Source: Diphasiastrum complanatum (Eukaryota > Streptophyta > Lycopodiopsida > Lycopodiales > Lycopodiaceae). Taken from it: a stretch of DNA of 64,000 nt. Location: NCBI GenBank assembly GCA_029204225.1, contig MU832121.1, forward strand, positions 1 through 64,000. The letters are read 5' to 3'. The notes below the pieces were generated by a model. It saw nothing but the letters and a program-made list of their open reading frames with translations. It did no database searches and was not told where the DNA came from. Below are positions 1 through 10,488 of this stretch, one piece after another. The position numbers and the translations under genes are program-made. Numbering within the stretch: the stretch's first letter is position 1; the number at the start of each line of letters is the position of its first letter.

Positions 1-1222
1 CACTTGAACCAAAGTGAGATCTTTGTCCAAATATATCTTGGTATCCTGCAATTTTGGTGTCTTTTGCAACACTTCACGATGGTGAGATATTGATGTGAAA
101 TGTATGATGAGGACTTTCGAACCCTTCTAGGTCGCCACGCTATTTCCATACCTCTAATGTGGTGTAGAAGGTTGTCATCCAAAAACTTTCTAGCTTCTTT
201 AATAAAAATTTGGAAATTCAAAATGACTCTAACCCGAACATTAAAGCTTTCTGCTCGTGTAGTCGGTTCTCATTGAAATGTAGCTTAGATAAACAAAGGT
301 GGAGGAATAGCCTGAACCTGAGAACATTTGCCCATGATTGGACAACAGTTTGATGTTGTTCAACTTGACGTTTGAGTCACTAAATCTTGGCTAAAGTAGC
401 TTATTGAGAGGATGGTTCATTTTTTATTGTTGTAACTTCTATTTTGATTTTTTCAATGGATGTATCCATTTGGAGGAGGTTCGATTGCACAACTAGAATT
501 GTGTTGATGAGATAAAGAAAGAAAGCTCTATTAATGTCTTGTTGTTATTCGTAAGTACAAAAGGCTGATAAGTACATGTCAAGTGTATCATAACCATAGG
601 AGCGTAAAAAAATCCTCTCCATAAATAACAATAATAAGGAAAATTTAACTAATCTATCATGAAATAAATCCTTGTCAAGCAATACTAAGTTTTCAGAAGG
701 AGAGCACTACCTCACTAAGGTACAATAAGTAAAATAAGTAGAGAAAAAAACTCTCTTGACTCTATTTGTCACTATCAATCCTCCTAAAAAAGCATGTGAT
801 GGATGTGGCGGTGATGTCATCATCTCTGAATCTTTGTTGTCATGTCATGTCTCTGTAATTAGGCCAAGCATGAGGTCTACATTGTTGCTATTGTTGTTGC
901 TATGTTGGCGATCGCTTGCTGTCTCAAATTCAAAATGTGGCTCGACCTAATGCACTGATGTCTAGTGCAATGTCTGTTTCTCACTGGAATGTCTATCTTA
1001 TCCTCTAATTTGTCCTCTATATCCTCTATAGATCTCTGTCTTCATCTAGTAAAGAACTCTGTGATCATCTAGTGATGTGAAGAGGTATGGCCTTCGGATA
1101 AGTCTCTTCTCAAAGTCAGCGTCCTTGTATCGTCAAGGCTACACAATGTGGATCCTCATATGTAATTAACGAATGGAGTCTCGTGGGTGTCTCACAACAT
1201 AAACATTTCTCCCCCTGATCGT

Positions 1223-1224
<2 letters not shown>
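1..1224. other. No recognisable gene
   Basis: I see no protein family, RNA gene or terminal repeat here on either strand. Short open frames exist but show no family motif. If the MLO gene at 2084-4173 is a continuous locus, its missing 5' exons should lie here, in 1263-2083, or left of the window; I could not find them. Confidence 0.4.

Positions 1225-1262
<38 letters not shown>
1225..1262. repeat. (AG)n microsatellite
   Basis: An uninterrupted AG dinucleotide run of about 38 bases. The open frame that crosses it owes its Arg-Glu repeat to the run and is not a gene. Confidence 0.95.
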
Positions 1263-1267
<5 letters not shown>

Positions 1268-2083
1268 TTTTGTGACCTTATCTTACTTGACTCTATTATG
1301 GACAATGGATCGAGGTTATATTTGAGTTTGGATCTTGTTTATAATTTCAAAAAGATCATGCCAGAAGGTTATATTTCAGCTATAGTGGTTATGGGGTTTG
1401 TATTTTGCCAAATTTAGTAGATTGTTGTGTGCACTCAAGAGTCAGCACTTGAAATAGGCCATTGCTGTGAAGATTCTACATTATTTAGGTATAAGTAAGA
1501 AGTAAATTATGTGAAATGCAAGACAAATTATTGATTTCTAGATTTTTTTAGACAATTTTTGTAAAATATTGGCATGCCAAAAAGTAGACTGATTCTTTCG
1601 ATTTTTTTCTCGGAGAATGTGAACCACCTGAAATGATGATTCTTCCGATTTTGAAAAGATGGGAAGCCTTATGCCCGCCAACTCAGTCGTAATTGGCATT
1701 GGCCTCAGAGAGTGGATATGTTGGCTGCTTGATCAATTACAACATATGCATGTAGTGCCCTTGACCTATTCAGCAACATTGGCTGGTTGCAATAGTTGTC
1801 ATTTGGTATCATCCAAAACGTCCGAAAATGTGCCTAAGATAGTTAGAAGTATGATTTTCTGCAATCCAGCAAAATGAGTGGTCTTCCTAGAGCTTCATGG
1901 GCCTTTAAGGATTTTTCCTACACCGGCTGCCCAAAATTTGCACTTTTTGCAATTGGAGTGCCATCATAAACAGCTGAACTTCTGGTTATTTGCTGTTTTT
2001 TTTCCAAATACACAAAAGGAGCTTCTTGTTGTGTCCTATATGAATCCGGATATACTGATCTAAAGGCTATGCTATGTTTGCAG
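1263..2083. other. Probable intron or 5' flank of the MLO remnant
   Basis: Noncoding as far as I can tell. It ends in a plausible 3' splice site (pyrimidine-rich stretch, then CAG at 2081-2083) directly before recognisable MLO coding sequence. A peptide near 1978-2010 (NFWLFAVFF) faintly recalls the MLO segment just upstream of that exon, but it has no usable donor site and is not called. Confidence 0.4.
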
Positions 2084-2629
2084 CTGATATTGCTGGTGGG
2101 TGCAAAACTTCAGCATGTAATAGCGACCCTTGCATTGGAAAGATGCCGGGATCCAGGGTCGCTATGATCCACAAATTCGACCCCGTGATGATCTTTTTTG
2201 GCTTAATAGACCTCAGATGATGCTTTCATTGATACATTTTATTCTATTTCAGGTATTTTCAAGGCTTGCCACCAGCTTGTCTGTTGAATTTACATTGACC
2301 AAGTTATTACAGCTGAGAATAAAAAATTTACATGTAGTAACTAAAGCTATCCTCCTGTTCTTCTTACAGAATTCATTTGAGCTGGCGACCTTCTTGTGGG
2401 CTTTGGTATGTGCAACACAACTTTCATATTAATCTCTGTCTTCCTTTTTGATGAATCAAATTGCAAGGTTGCAACTTTTCAAGTCTAGGATCCTGAAGTT
2501 GGTTTTGTGATATGAGACATATTTTGATGTTTAGTGTTGCTGCCTTTCATATCTCTCAATACTTTATTATCTATAGTTGCAAACTAGGTCAGGCAACAGT
2601 CTAAATTTGAAAATGGCAAAAATGGCCTT

Positions 2630-2734
2630 CTAACTTATGGCATGCACTTCGAAGAATCACTTAGGTCCCTAGGTAACTAGGTGAAGCTACCAATTTATGA
2701 CCACTTATGATAACAGTGTCCAGATATGGTACAT
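2630..2734 (+). repeat. 105-bp direct repeat, copy 1, in an MLO intron
   Basis: By eye identical to 2879-2983. Both copies lie in the MLO intron 2406-3343, offset by 249 bases, so the intron carries a partial tandem duplication. Confidence 0.9.
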
Positions 2735-2878
2735 CTCTGTGAACAGGCTGTACTGGTACTGTCCTCCACACGTGTGAGGCCGCCCATCCATGTTTTTGAT
2801 CATTTGATCCATTGCTCTTGCTTAAATCATAGTGTAAAGCATCTAGATCAAGATCTAACACCTAATGGTTCCAATACG

Positions 2879-2983
2879 CTAACTTATGGCATGCACTTCG
2901 AAGAATCACTTAGGTCCCTAGGTAACTAGGTGAAGCTACCAATTTATGACCACTTATGATAACAGTGTCCAGATATGGTACAT
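2879..2983 (+). repeat. 105-bp direct repeat, copy 2, in an MLO intron
   Basis: Second copy of the segment at 2630-2734. The flanks differ, so the repeat boundaries are sharp. A short piece resembling the sequence before copy 2 (CCAATACGCTAA) recurs near 3015. Confidence 0.9.
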
Positions 2984-4173
2984 AATATTCTGAAGTCTTG
3001 CAGGCCAAATGGCTCCAATACGCTAAACGGTTGCTACCTTTGATCCATAATCAATCCAGAAATTATGTCCACAAACTACTGCCAATTCTCATACTTTGTC
3101 AGTTCTTCAATCTTATATGGACTGTATTTCCTGTTGTTGGCATAGATTGAATATGTGCTGCTTCCTTTCTCTTGACGTCTGTAGAAGTATAGCATCTCAA
3201 TAGATATCTTTGATTCGATATCACGGAAGGAGTCTTAGGCCTGCATCAGCATAAGACTTGCCATAGTTTTTGTAATTCATGGAGCTGTTTTCTTTTAAAA
3301 CATCTTTGACATGAAACTCATCATCCTCTACCATTCGTTACAGTGGCAGTTTGGAACTCGCCATTGCTTTCTGCGCAAGCACTACCTGGTTTATGGGCGC
3401 TTAATATCAGGGTATGCAATGTTTCTAGATTGCCCATGGAAATTCCAATATATTTGCTCTCTGTTGATTAAATCTATTAAAGTAGGAAACGATATCATTA
3501 TGAATCTGGTTTCATCGCAAGCAATTTGTGCCTTGATTAAGTTTTGGGCTCCCGTGTTGATCAGTCATATAGTAAAAGTAGCTTCTCATCAAAGATTATG
3601 CAACAAGTGATCCTGTCAACATTGGAGCTGAATTATTGCTTTTAGCTAAAAACTGGGCTGGCTGTGTTGGTCACAGACTTGTGGTGCAGGTCTTTTGCAG
3701 CTACAGTACGTTGCCACTTTATGCCCTTGTCACACAGGTATCATCATGTCTTATATATTACACTCTCGAGAATACTTAGAGACTTTTGTTCTTACGGTTT
3801 GACTTATTTCTTAATTTACAAAATGCCGCAGATGGGCTCCACTTATAAGAAAGCCATCTTCAAGGAGGGGGTTCTGGAGTCACTGCATGGATGGCGTAAG
3901 AAGGCACATAAAAAAGCAAAGCTTGGGGAAGTCCATGAGGGCTCTACAGGAGCTTCTCCTGAGGGCCTCAATGGTGGCTCAAGCAATACTCCTATGGATG
4001 AAAGAATTTTGGAAGATGCTGGTGGCTGGGATGAGATTAAAGTGGAGTTGGAAGATTCCCAAGGATCTTCACATGATACTTTTAGGAACCAATCCATGCC
4101 CATTCTAAGATATTTACCTTCGTCTCCACGTGCTATGATGGAAATAGGCAGATCTGGCACAACACGGAATTGA

Positions 4174-4803
4174 GATATTGCTGATGCACTAAGAGAAGTG
4201 GGATTCATCTGGCTAAAGCTTTTCATGCTGAAACACAATCTTTTTGGACCACTTCAAGATAGAACCTATTCCTGCCTACCAACAGGTTCCGTTTTCCCCA
4301 TGGTAATAAAGATTTGTATTACTTTGTTCATAGACAGGGTTGCCCTTGCCCAATGTCCCGAGGATCAAACTCTGATGTGTATATTATCATTATTCCATAA
4401 CCAAGTTTCTTGAATTTCAGTACAAGATTTTCTTTTCACTTTTCTATTCTGGAATATTTATTAATGCTGAAGCTGAGAATGAGGAACTGCTGTACATTTT
4501 ACTGTACAATTAACATAAAATCAGTTTTAACATTTTTATGAACTAAATGGAGGAGCCTCACAGAATGGCATCAATTTGTTTTGGAGTATTTTCTCACTTA
4601 AATCTTTCATTTGTATGCTAATTTTCCAATTTGAGACATCATTAAAACTTTGCATTCACAACAAAATCCTTTTGCTCCAAAAGAAATTTTATGCACAACG
4701 ATCTTATACATGGTGGTTATGTCCTCTCCTCTATTGTTAAGGCCTAGACATATTTACAAAAACCACTCTTATTCAAAGTAAATTATCACAAGGTTTGTCA
4801 CCA
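4174..4803 (+). other. 3' flank of the MLO remnant
   Basis: AT-rich noncoding DNA after the MLO stop codon, presumably its former 3' UTR and flank. An AATAAA-type hexamer occurs near 4305. Nothing else is recognised. Confidence 0.4.
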
Positions 4804-4865
4804 CAATGTGTCTAATGGTTGGCGACTTCCCTTTTGACCTTGAGGTTTGGAGTTCGATGCGATTG
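4804..4865 (+). repeat. Possible tRNA-derived SINE head
   Basis: A stretch with an A-box-like TCTAATGGTTGG and, about 30 bases on, a B-box-like GGAGTTCGATGC, the spacing and form of tRNA-derived plant SINEs. No tail or target duplication was identified, so this is tentative. Confidence 0.3.
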
Positions 4866-6249
4866 TCGGGACATACAAGATAAAGGAATCTAGTACAAGC
4901 TCCGATATAACAGACTTTGCAATTAGTAATGCCTTCTCAAAATTGAATCATGATGATATTAGAATGTTTAATATCCTCAATCTCAGTTTTTTGAGTTTTT
5001 CACAAATGCTCAATATGGATATTGTTGATTTTGTAAGGTTAAAACTCCTACTTCTCACTGGCTTAAAGGTCTATGTTAGTGTTCATCAATCTCTATACTT
5101 CACCACTCCTATATTGAGCAAGAACTTTTTGCTCGAAAGTGTGCTTGTTCAGTCCTTGGTTGCAACTTAATGCATTTCATTATATTCAGATGCTTCATAA
5201 ACAATTCCTTTGAAAGTTATCAGAACTTCGCATGCTAGAACCAACACTTTCCTAGAACCATCGATTTTCTCCTACAATTTGATTTAACCAAGCCATCTTC
5301 TCTTCTCAACCTTGGGCAGTTCAACTTACCAATCATCTCCTAACCACAACCACTTGCACTTCTAGACCTTCAAGATTGCTTATTGTGAGCTCATTGGAAC
5401 CTACTTGTCCAATCTTTTGACCACAAACCTTGGAAAGAGAGAATAAGCAAATGCATCGAACTCATCTTCAAGGATGAAATATAAGTATACACACGAAATT
5501 TTGAAATAAAATCCTACAAAACAAGACAAAACAAAATATTTCATGTTGACCAAGGTTTGAATTTGCAATCATTTCATTTCTAGCAAGTAAAATAGAATGG
5601 AAAATCGATTTGGAGGCTTGTAGGAACATGTAGAAATACTCAAAACAGGAATAAAAAAGTGCTTATAAATTATAGAAGTATTTCCTTTGACCAAAATGTT
5701 GATTTGGTAATAACATTTGATGTATAATTCTGTGACATGAAAGTTGGATTAATAGCTTTGTCATAACGTACTGCCCTCAAATATGTAGTGATCTTCAACA
5801 TTTGTTGCCAAAAAATCATGAAAGGGCAGCATTGTTATTGAAAATCAAAATATATCTTTTTGGTATAGTTTAAAACATAATGTGATCAAAGTGAAATTAC
5901 ATGGTAGTTTAGTAAAATTTGATTGCATGGTTACTTCTTGGAGTTTGGTTTTTGCTTTATGTGCCTTATACTCAAGTAGCTTGCACCATTTTCTCTTTTA
6001 AAATCCATGATAGAAGAAGAAAATCTTAAAGAAAACATCATGAGGTTGATCCATTTGTCTTATCAAACCATTTGGGTTTAGCATTCAAGCACTTTTATAT
6101 TTTTTGATGAATTTGATTAGCATTGGTGGATGGACTTATTTGAAAAACTAAAAAAATCGTGTGAAGGACAATGTATTACTAATGTTGTACGGACATGGAT
6201 AATACTATATCAGTTCTTAGTGATTATGATCAGATCTTCATGTATTTCC
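4866..6249. other. Noncoding, nothing recognised
   Basis: AT-rich DNA without a supportable gene. One open frame of 107 codons near 4847-5170 has no family motif. The right part may belong to the decayed LTR that ends at 6366. Confidence 0.35.
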
Positions 6250-6366
6250 AAGTTTTAGCATGGTAGATGCATGATTTCTAGGTTGTAGATGAACATAGAT
6301 GTGCATCCAAATTTAGCCAAAGATCTAATGATCCATTAAGCATGTTTTGGATCTGATTTTTTCACA
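6250..6366 (+). mobile_element. 3' part of a decayed copia LTR
   Basis: This sequence matches, with scattered changes, the 3' end of the LTR of intact copia element E (its minus strand near 49674). Shared blocks include AGATGTGCAT, CCAAAGATCT, and TTTTGGATCTGA followed by a T run and CACA. The end at 6366 abuts a primer-binding site. The 5' edge of the LTR is not resolved. Confidence 0.65.
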
Positions 6367-6379
6367 TGGTATCAGAGAA
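6367..6379 (+). promoter_or_regulatory. Primer-binding site, initiator tRNA-Met type
   Basis: TGGTATCAGAGAA directly follows the LTR end CACA. TGGTATCAGAGC is the usual Ty1/copia site pairing with the 3' end of plant initiator tRNA-Met. Confidence 0.75.
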
Positions 6380-6639
6380 GGTTGTAGGCTAAAGTTGGTG
6401 GATTTGCCAAATCTAGAGGTGGATTTGAGGGCGCCATCAATTCTATGTGAAGTTGAAGTGGTTTCTATCTCAAATCAAGCATTTTCAAGTGTAGAAAGTG
6501 GATCTTTGTGATCCTAGCATCATTTTAGGTCAAATCACTTGGAGTAGGCCAATTTTTGAATCCACTTACTAGAATGTGGAGACAAAAATTGCTCATGATT
6601 GTGGATGTTGCATTCTATTAGTAGATGTATCACGATTCT

Positions 6640-7350
6640 AGCTTTTGCATATAGCTTTTGCTTGATTCAATATTTTGCGTTTTTGTGAAAACCCTAAAGT
6701 TGATAGGTCTCTGGATTTTGAAGTTTCCAAACTTTTCAAGAGTGTGTTTCAATCTTAGGGGAGTGAAAAAGTTCATGATATTGTGGGTAGATAGTCTTGA
6801 TTGCCCAAGGAAAAGACAAGGTGAGCTCTACAAGCTTGATGGATATGTTGGTTCTAACCATGGTGGTTTGAAGGCAAAAAAGCAAGTTGGTGAGCTTTGT
6901 TCAATGTCAAATTCCCAAGTAATGGAGGAGCAAAGATGTTTGTGAATTGCATTGATGACTTTAGTAGATATTGTTGGATCTCTCTTCTAAAGAGTAAGAA
7001 AGAAGTCTTTGTTGTTTTTCTCAACTTCAAGAATGTTGTGGAGAGTCAATTCAACATGAAGATCAAGTGCTTAAAGTTGGCAAATGAAGACCTATCAACC
7101 GAGTTCAAGAAGGTTTGTGTGGCACATCATGGATCAAGAGGAAGCTTTCAAACTCAAAGGTTCTAGATGGTGTGGAAGAGAGGAAGATCAATCTTTTTGA
7201 AAGAGCTAAATCCATGAGGGTAAATGCAAATCTTCCTAAGTTATTTTGGGGTGAAGCTTTGATGTGTGATAACTTTCTTTGCAATAGGTACTCAAATGAA
7301 GACTTGGATGTCAAATTTTGGGGCAAATTTGGATCAATTAGATTATGATT
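6640..7350 (+). pseudogene. Ty1/copia pol remnant (pre-integrase and integrase)
   Basis: Broken copia polyprotein in several frames. Legible pieces are GELYKLDGYV (before the integrase), SNGGAKMFVNCIDDFSRYCW and LLKSKKEVFVVF (integrase core start), then AKSMRVNANLPKLFWGEAL and FLCNRY (downstream integrase). All align with the intact element E, in which the same segments are continuous. The DNGG catalytic region has decayed to ANED, and the zinc-knuckle, RT and RNase H parts are missing. With the LTR piece and primer site on its left, this is the 5' part of an old, internally deleted copy of the E family. Confidence 0.8.
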
Positions 7351-7536
7351 ATGAGAATTTATCATTTTTAGAAGTGTTGATCGCTTGATCATAGATCTTT
7401 TTCCAAAAATCAAAAATCTGATTATTGTCAAGTGAAAAGAATTTTGCAGATCTGAATTGAGATAGTTCTTGATTGAAAATCTAGATCCAATCTCATTGTC
7501 TGATTGATTTTCAATAGGTCTGTGGCGATCCTGTGT

Positions 7537-8260
7537 CTAGATACTATATGGCCAAGAATCAAGCCATGTGTAATCCAAAATTGACATTTTTTTTGGGTTC
7601 AAGGAGATCTGAAATTTGCGGCATTTTTGTAGCGTTTTCTCTAGGTTAGATAGGTGCCCAGCATTAGGTCCATGCACGCACAGATCGTCTAAGAAAATCT
7701 TCAAAATTTTTTGCACATATTCTTTGAACGTCGCCTGCATAACTCTCTGAAAAGTGCTTGGGGCGTTACAAAGTCCGAATGGCATCACCTTATAGGCATA
7801 AGTCTCCCATTCAGTGGCGAATGCGGTCTTGTGCTGATTTTGAGACGCTATCTTCACCTGATTGTAACCACTGAAGCCATCCAGGAAACTGTAGGCTTCC
7901 GTTCCAACTACTCTATCCAGGACACTTTTCGTAAATGGTAAGAGAAAATGATCCTTTTTGGTGACTACATTTAGTGCCTTCAGACTTACACAGATTCACA
8001 TTTTGTCGTTCTTCTTGGGTACCATAACTATAGGCGACACCCACTCCGTGTGCTCGATTTCATAGATGAAATCGGTGTCTAGCAGTTTCTGAAACTCTTG
8101 CTTGATCAACTCCGTGTAGTTGGGTTGCAGCGGTAATAACGGCTCACCTTGAGGACTGCTCCATCTACCAAAGATATGGTATGTTGAACTTCCGTTGGTG
8201 GGATACCCTTTAAGTCACTATAATTCCATGCAAAACAATCCTTGTATTCCACCAACAATG
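7537..8260 (-). pseudogene. Ty3/gypsy reverse transcriptase remnant (family F)
   Basis: Read on the minus strand, the fragment gives EWVSPIVMVPKK, FLDGFSGYNQ, FATEWETYAYKVMPFGLCNAP and STFQRVM, then the catalytic box FLDDLCVHG, with both Asp present (usual form YxDD or FxDD). These are the ordered motifs of a gypsy-type RT. Stops occur upstream, and the frame breaks after NPKK near 7590, where it meets other DNA. The RT, the protease at 9323-9620 and the knuckle at 10210-10437 lie in the gag-pol order of one minus-strand element. Confidence 0.85.
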
Positions 8261-9322
8261 ATCATAGTTTTTTGAATTGTGTGGGCGTTAACTGCTCTCC
8301 CATGTGCACTATCTTTTCTTCTCTTGGCTCGACAAGATTCATCGATTGCGTTTGCGTAGGTCTCTTGAAGATTTGTTCTGCTGGTTCCTGACTTTGATCA
8401 GGTTCTCGTTGTGCTTGCAGCATCATGATCACCACGTCATCCAAGGCATAATTCTTAAAGGTCTCAGGCACTCGTGAATTGGTGCTCGATGAGACTCCTC
8501 CTCCAGCATGTTGATCTTAGCCCAATTGGTAATTTTTTGATTTTCTGTCATCTGTGACGAAGATGATGCTACATCTGAGTCCATTCTGATCGACTTCAAG
8601 GAATCCAACACCTTCTTTTTGTCTTTTCTTGTCACAAAGTTGGATTTGTCCTTGTTGTCTTTCTTCAGAAGTGGTGAGATATTCACCTTGTGGTTGCGAA
8701 TATCAACATCCACTGTAGCTATAGCCTCTTCATGTAGATCACTCCATCGGATCACCTAGTTGTAGTGTTGTTTCATCTGGCTCTTCTTTTGCGCAGGTGT
8801 CCTTGGGGGATCTATTTTAGAAACTTTTGCCATAGCAAATTTTTGCGGCGGTTGAGCTGGTACTGTCTTGATTCCATAGCAATCTGGGTCCATATGTTGT
8901 AGGACCTATTCATCTGTCAACTCAATCTCCTTGTTGTAAGTCAGAGCATGTTGCCAAGGGACTAAATCATCATCCATTGGGTTCTCAATAGTTTTTGCTG
9001 ACATCCATGCTACGTTGATCATATTCACCCCAATTGTAATTGGTTTGTCCATGGTATAACACTTGGGTGAAGATGTGCTGGGTTCATGATCCGATTCATA
9101 TTGACATGCTTGGCAGTCAATCATTGCTAATGCATCCGTCCATATCATGACATCTGTCTCCGAATCGTAGTGATCCCCCTTGGCTTGCCTTGGGCGATCG
9201 ATCATATGGTCTGTCGTGGATGATCCATCATCAACCTTGGATGCAATAGGTTTTACCGCCCATGTGGTTCGATCGACCTTTACAGCCTGCTCTCTATTCT
9301 CAAAGGTGAGTTTCCTTGTACC
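8261..9322 (-). pseudogene. Linker region of gypsy family F pol
   Basis: Between protease and RT of the F element. Open stretches at 8906-9205 and 8429-8755 have no domain I can name. A segment with NMINVAWMSAKTIENP and LTYNKEIELTDE is matched, in decayed form, at about 15430-15560 on the same strand. This shows two copies of one element family and supports a real conserved linker. Confidence 0.6.
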
Positions 9323-9620
9323 TTAGTTGTGAACTACTTGCGTAGTCTTCAACCATGGTCTTCCCAGTAAAACATAGTATGCGGTAGGGGACTCAGGTAT
9401 GTCCATCACTACAAAAGTGATCACAAACTGCATGCCTGTTATTTTCACAGGGATGTCATTGACTACACCCTTTGGCTTTACACAGGATTGATCTGCTAAC
9501 TTGATGGCAAATTTTGTTGGCTTCAATCCCTGTAAGTCCCACTTCTTATACAAAGTAGTGGAGATCAAATTGATACCTGATCCTCCATCTATGACTGCTA
9601 TCTCGTCCTCAAATATCTTG
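9323..9620 (-). pseudogene. Retropepsin-like protease remnant (family F)
   Basis: Encodes INLISTTLYKKWDL, IPVKITGMQFVITFVVMD and YYVLLGRPWLK, the typical body and C-terminal LLGRPWL motif of gypsy aspartic proteases. Just upstream on the same strand the DNA reads as a degraded D-G-G-S active-site loop. The frame stops at VVHN (9323). A related copy lies at 15869-16000. Confidence 0.75.
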
Positions 9621-10488
9621 TGCTTGATTGGTAGGGTGATGTTGTGTTCTTCACTTTCTCACGCTGTCCCAATGTGGAGGATTTTGCTTGTCTCGTCATA
9701 GCTCGCACAATATACGGGCTCTGGTATTACAGGTTTCGCTTCTGTTTTGGCCCATTCAACCAGAAGGCCTTTAGCTTGTGGTGCAATTCGCAACAACTCT
9801 CCCAGAGATAAGCTGACACGGCTTGCTAGCAACTGGCGAGAACTTTCGTATGCAGTTCCTCAAGCTCCACCATGTAGAAAGGTGGTCCATGATGATGCAA
9901 CCGATTGTTTTGATCAGTGCACAGTGGTGAGCCCATTCGTGGTACTGGTTCTTCGTTAGCAAGAGGTTCTATAGTTGTGGGTTTTTCTTGTGTCTTCTCC
10001 TCCGCTTGCGCTCTCTGTACCCACTGCCGTATCTTCTAATACTGCCTCCTTTCTTCCCTCACATTCGGATGTGGCGTTGAAATTGAGGGTTGGATGATCA
10101 ATGACCGATGGTCGTGGTGAGAGAGCCACTTCCTTCCTCTTATGTGCTCGCGTGAAGGCCAACACAAGGGCATGGAACCGTTGCTTTTTCGGTGGCATCC
10201 CCGCTGGAACTATTGCTGGTTGTATCGCAATGAAGTTCTGGTCCCAGTTCTCAATGGACAGTTCTTGTAGCAGTGTCCATAACCGCATTCTTGGTAGAAG
10301 GATGTATATTGTCCCTTGTAAGGACATTCAACAATTTTGTGTCCTTCGTCGCATCCGTAGCATCCATTATTTCTCCCACCCCGACGCTGACTTTGAGCTG
10401 CATAGGCTGCATAATATTCATTTATGGCAGGATCCATATATGGTTCATCCGACCCATAATGATTGCTGTTGCTCAGGTTGAGGTGATG
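9621..10488 (-). pseudogene. Gag 3' part with atypical zinc knuckles (family F)
   Basis: At 10210-10437 the minus strand encodes CYGCDEGHKIVEC, a C-x2-C-x3-H-x4-C knuckle. A second, damaged one follows (Y-x2-C-x3-H-x4-C, ending CGYGHCYKNC). The canonical retroviral knuckle has four residues between the second Cys and the His; here there are three. The same x3 pair, with the second intact, occurs in element D at 55.8 kb. The element is cut at 10488 by the G1 LTR. Confidence 0.75.

Larger units (their letters stand above)
2084..4173 (+). pseudogene. MLO-like membrane protein, 3' exons, frameshifted
   Basis: Five exons of a plant MLO protein (seven-TM plasma-membrane family with a C-terminal calmodulin-binding tail) can be read. 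Exon 2084-2252 encodes GAKLQHVIATLALE, then RPRDDLFWLNRP and LSLIHFILFQ. 2370-2405 encodes NSFELATFLWAL. 3344-3411 encodes WQFGTRHCF and LVYGRLISG. 3677-3737 encodes VFCSYSTLPLYALVTQ. 3832-4173 encodes MGSTYKKAIF and the tail, stop TGA 4171-4173. All four introns are GT-AG and their phases agree (0, 0, 2, 0). The tail has a Trp-containing basic helix (LHGWRKKAHKKAKL), the expected calmodulin-binding site. Motif order and LALE-(N/D)-AG fit the MLO4/MLO11 group. Oddity: one extra A near 2141 shifts the frame between LALE and DAGIQG and brings a stop at about 2164. The 5' half is not found. It is either a dying copy or a sequence error; retained introns exclude a processed copy. Confidence 0.85.

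Noticed and set aside
1960-2063. Upstream MLO exon
   Set aside because: Weak peptide resemblance only, no donor site, frame not compatible.
7537-8260. Endogenous pararetrovirus RT
   Set aside because: Flanked by retropepsin, gypsy linker and gag knuckle of a Ty3/gypsy element; no movement-protein or viral coat motif.
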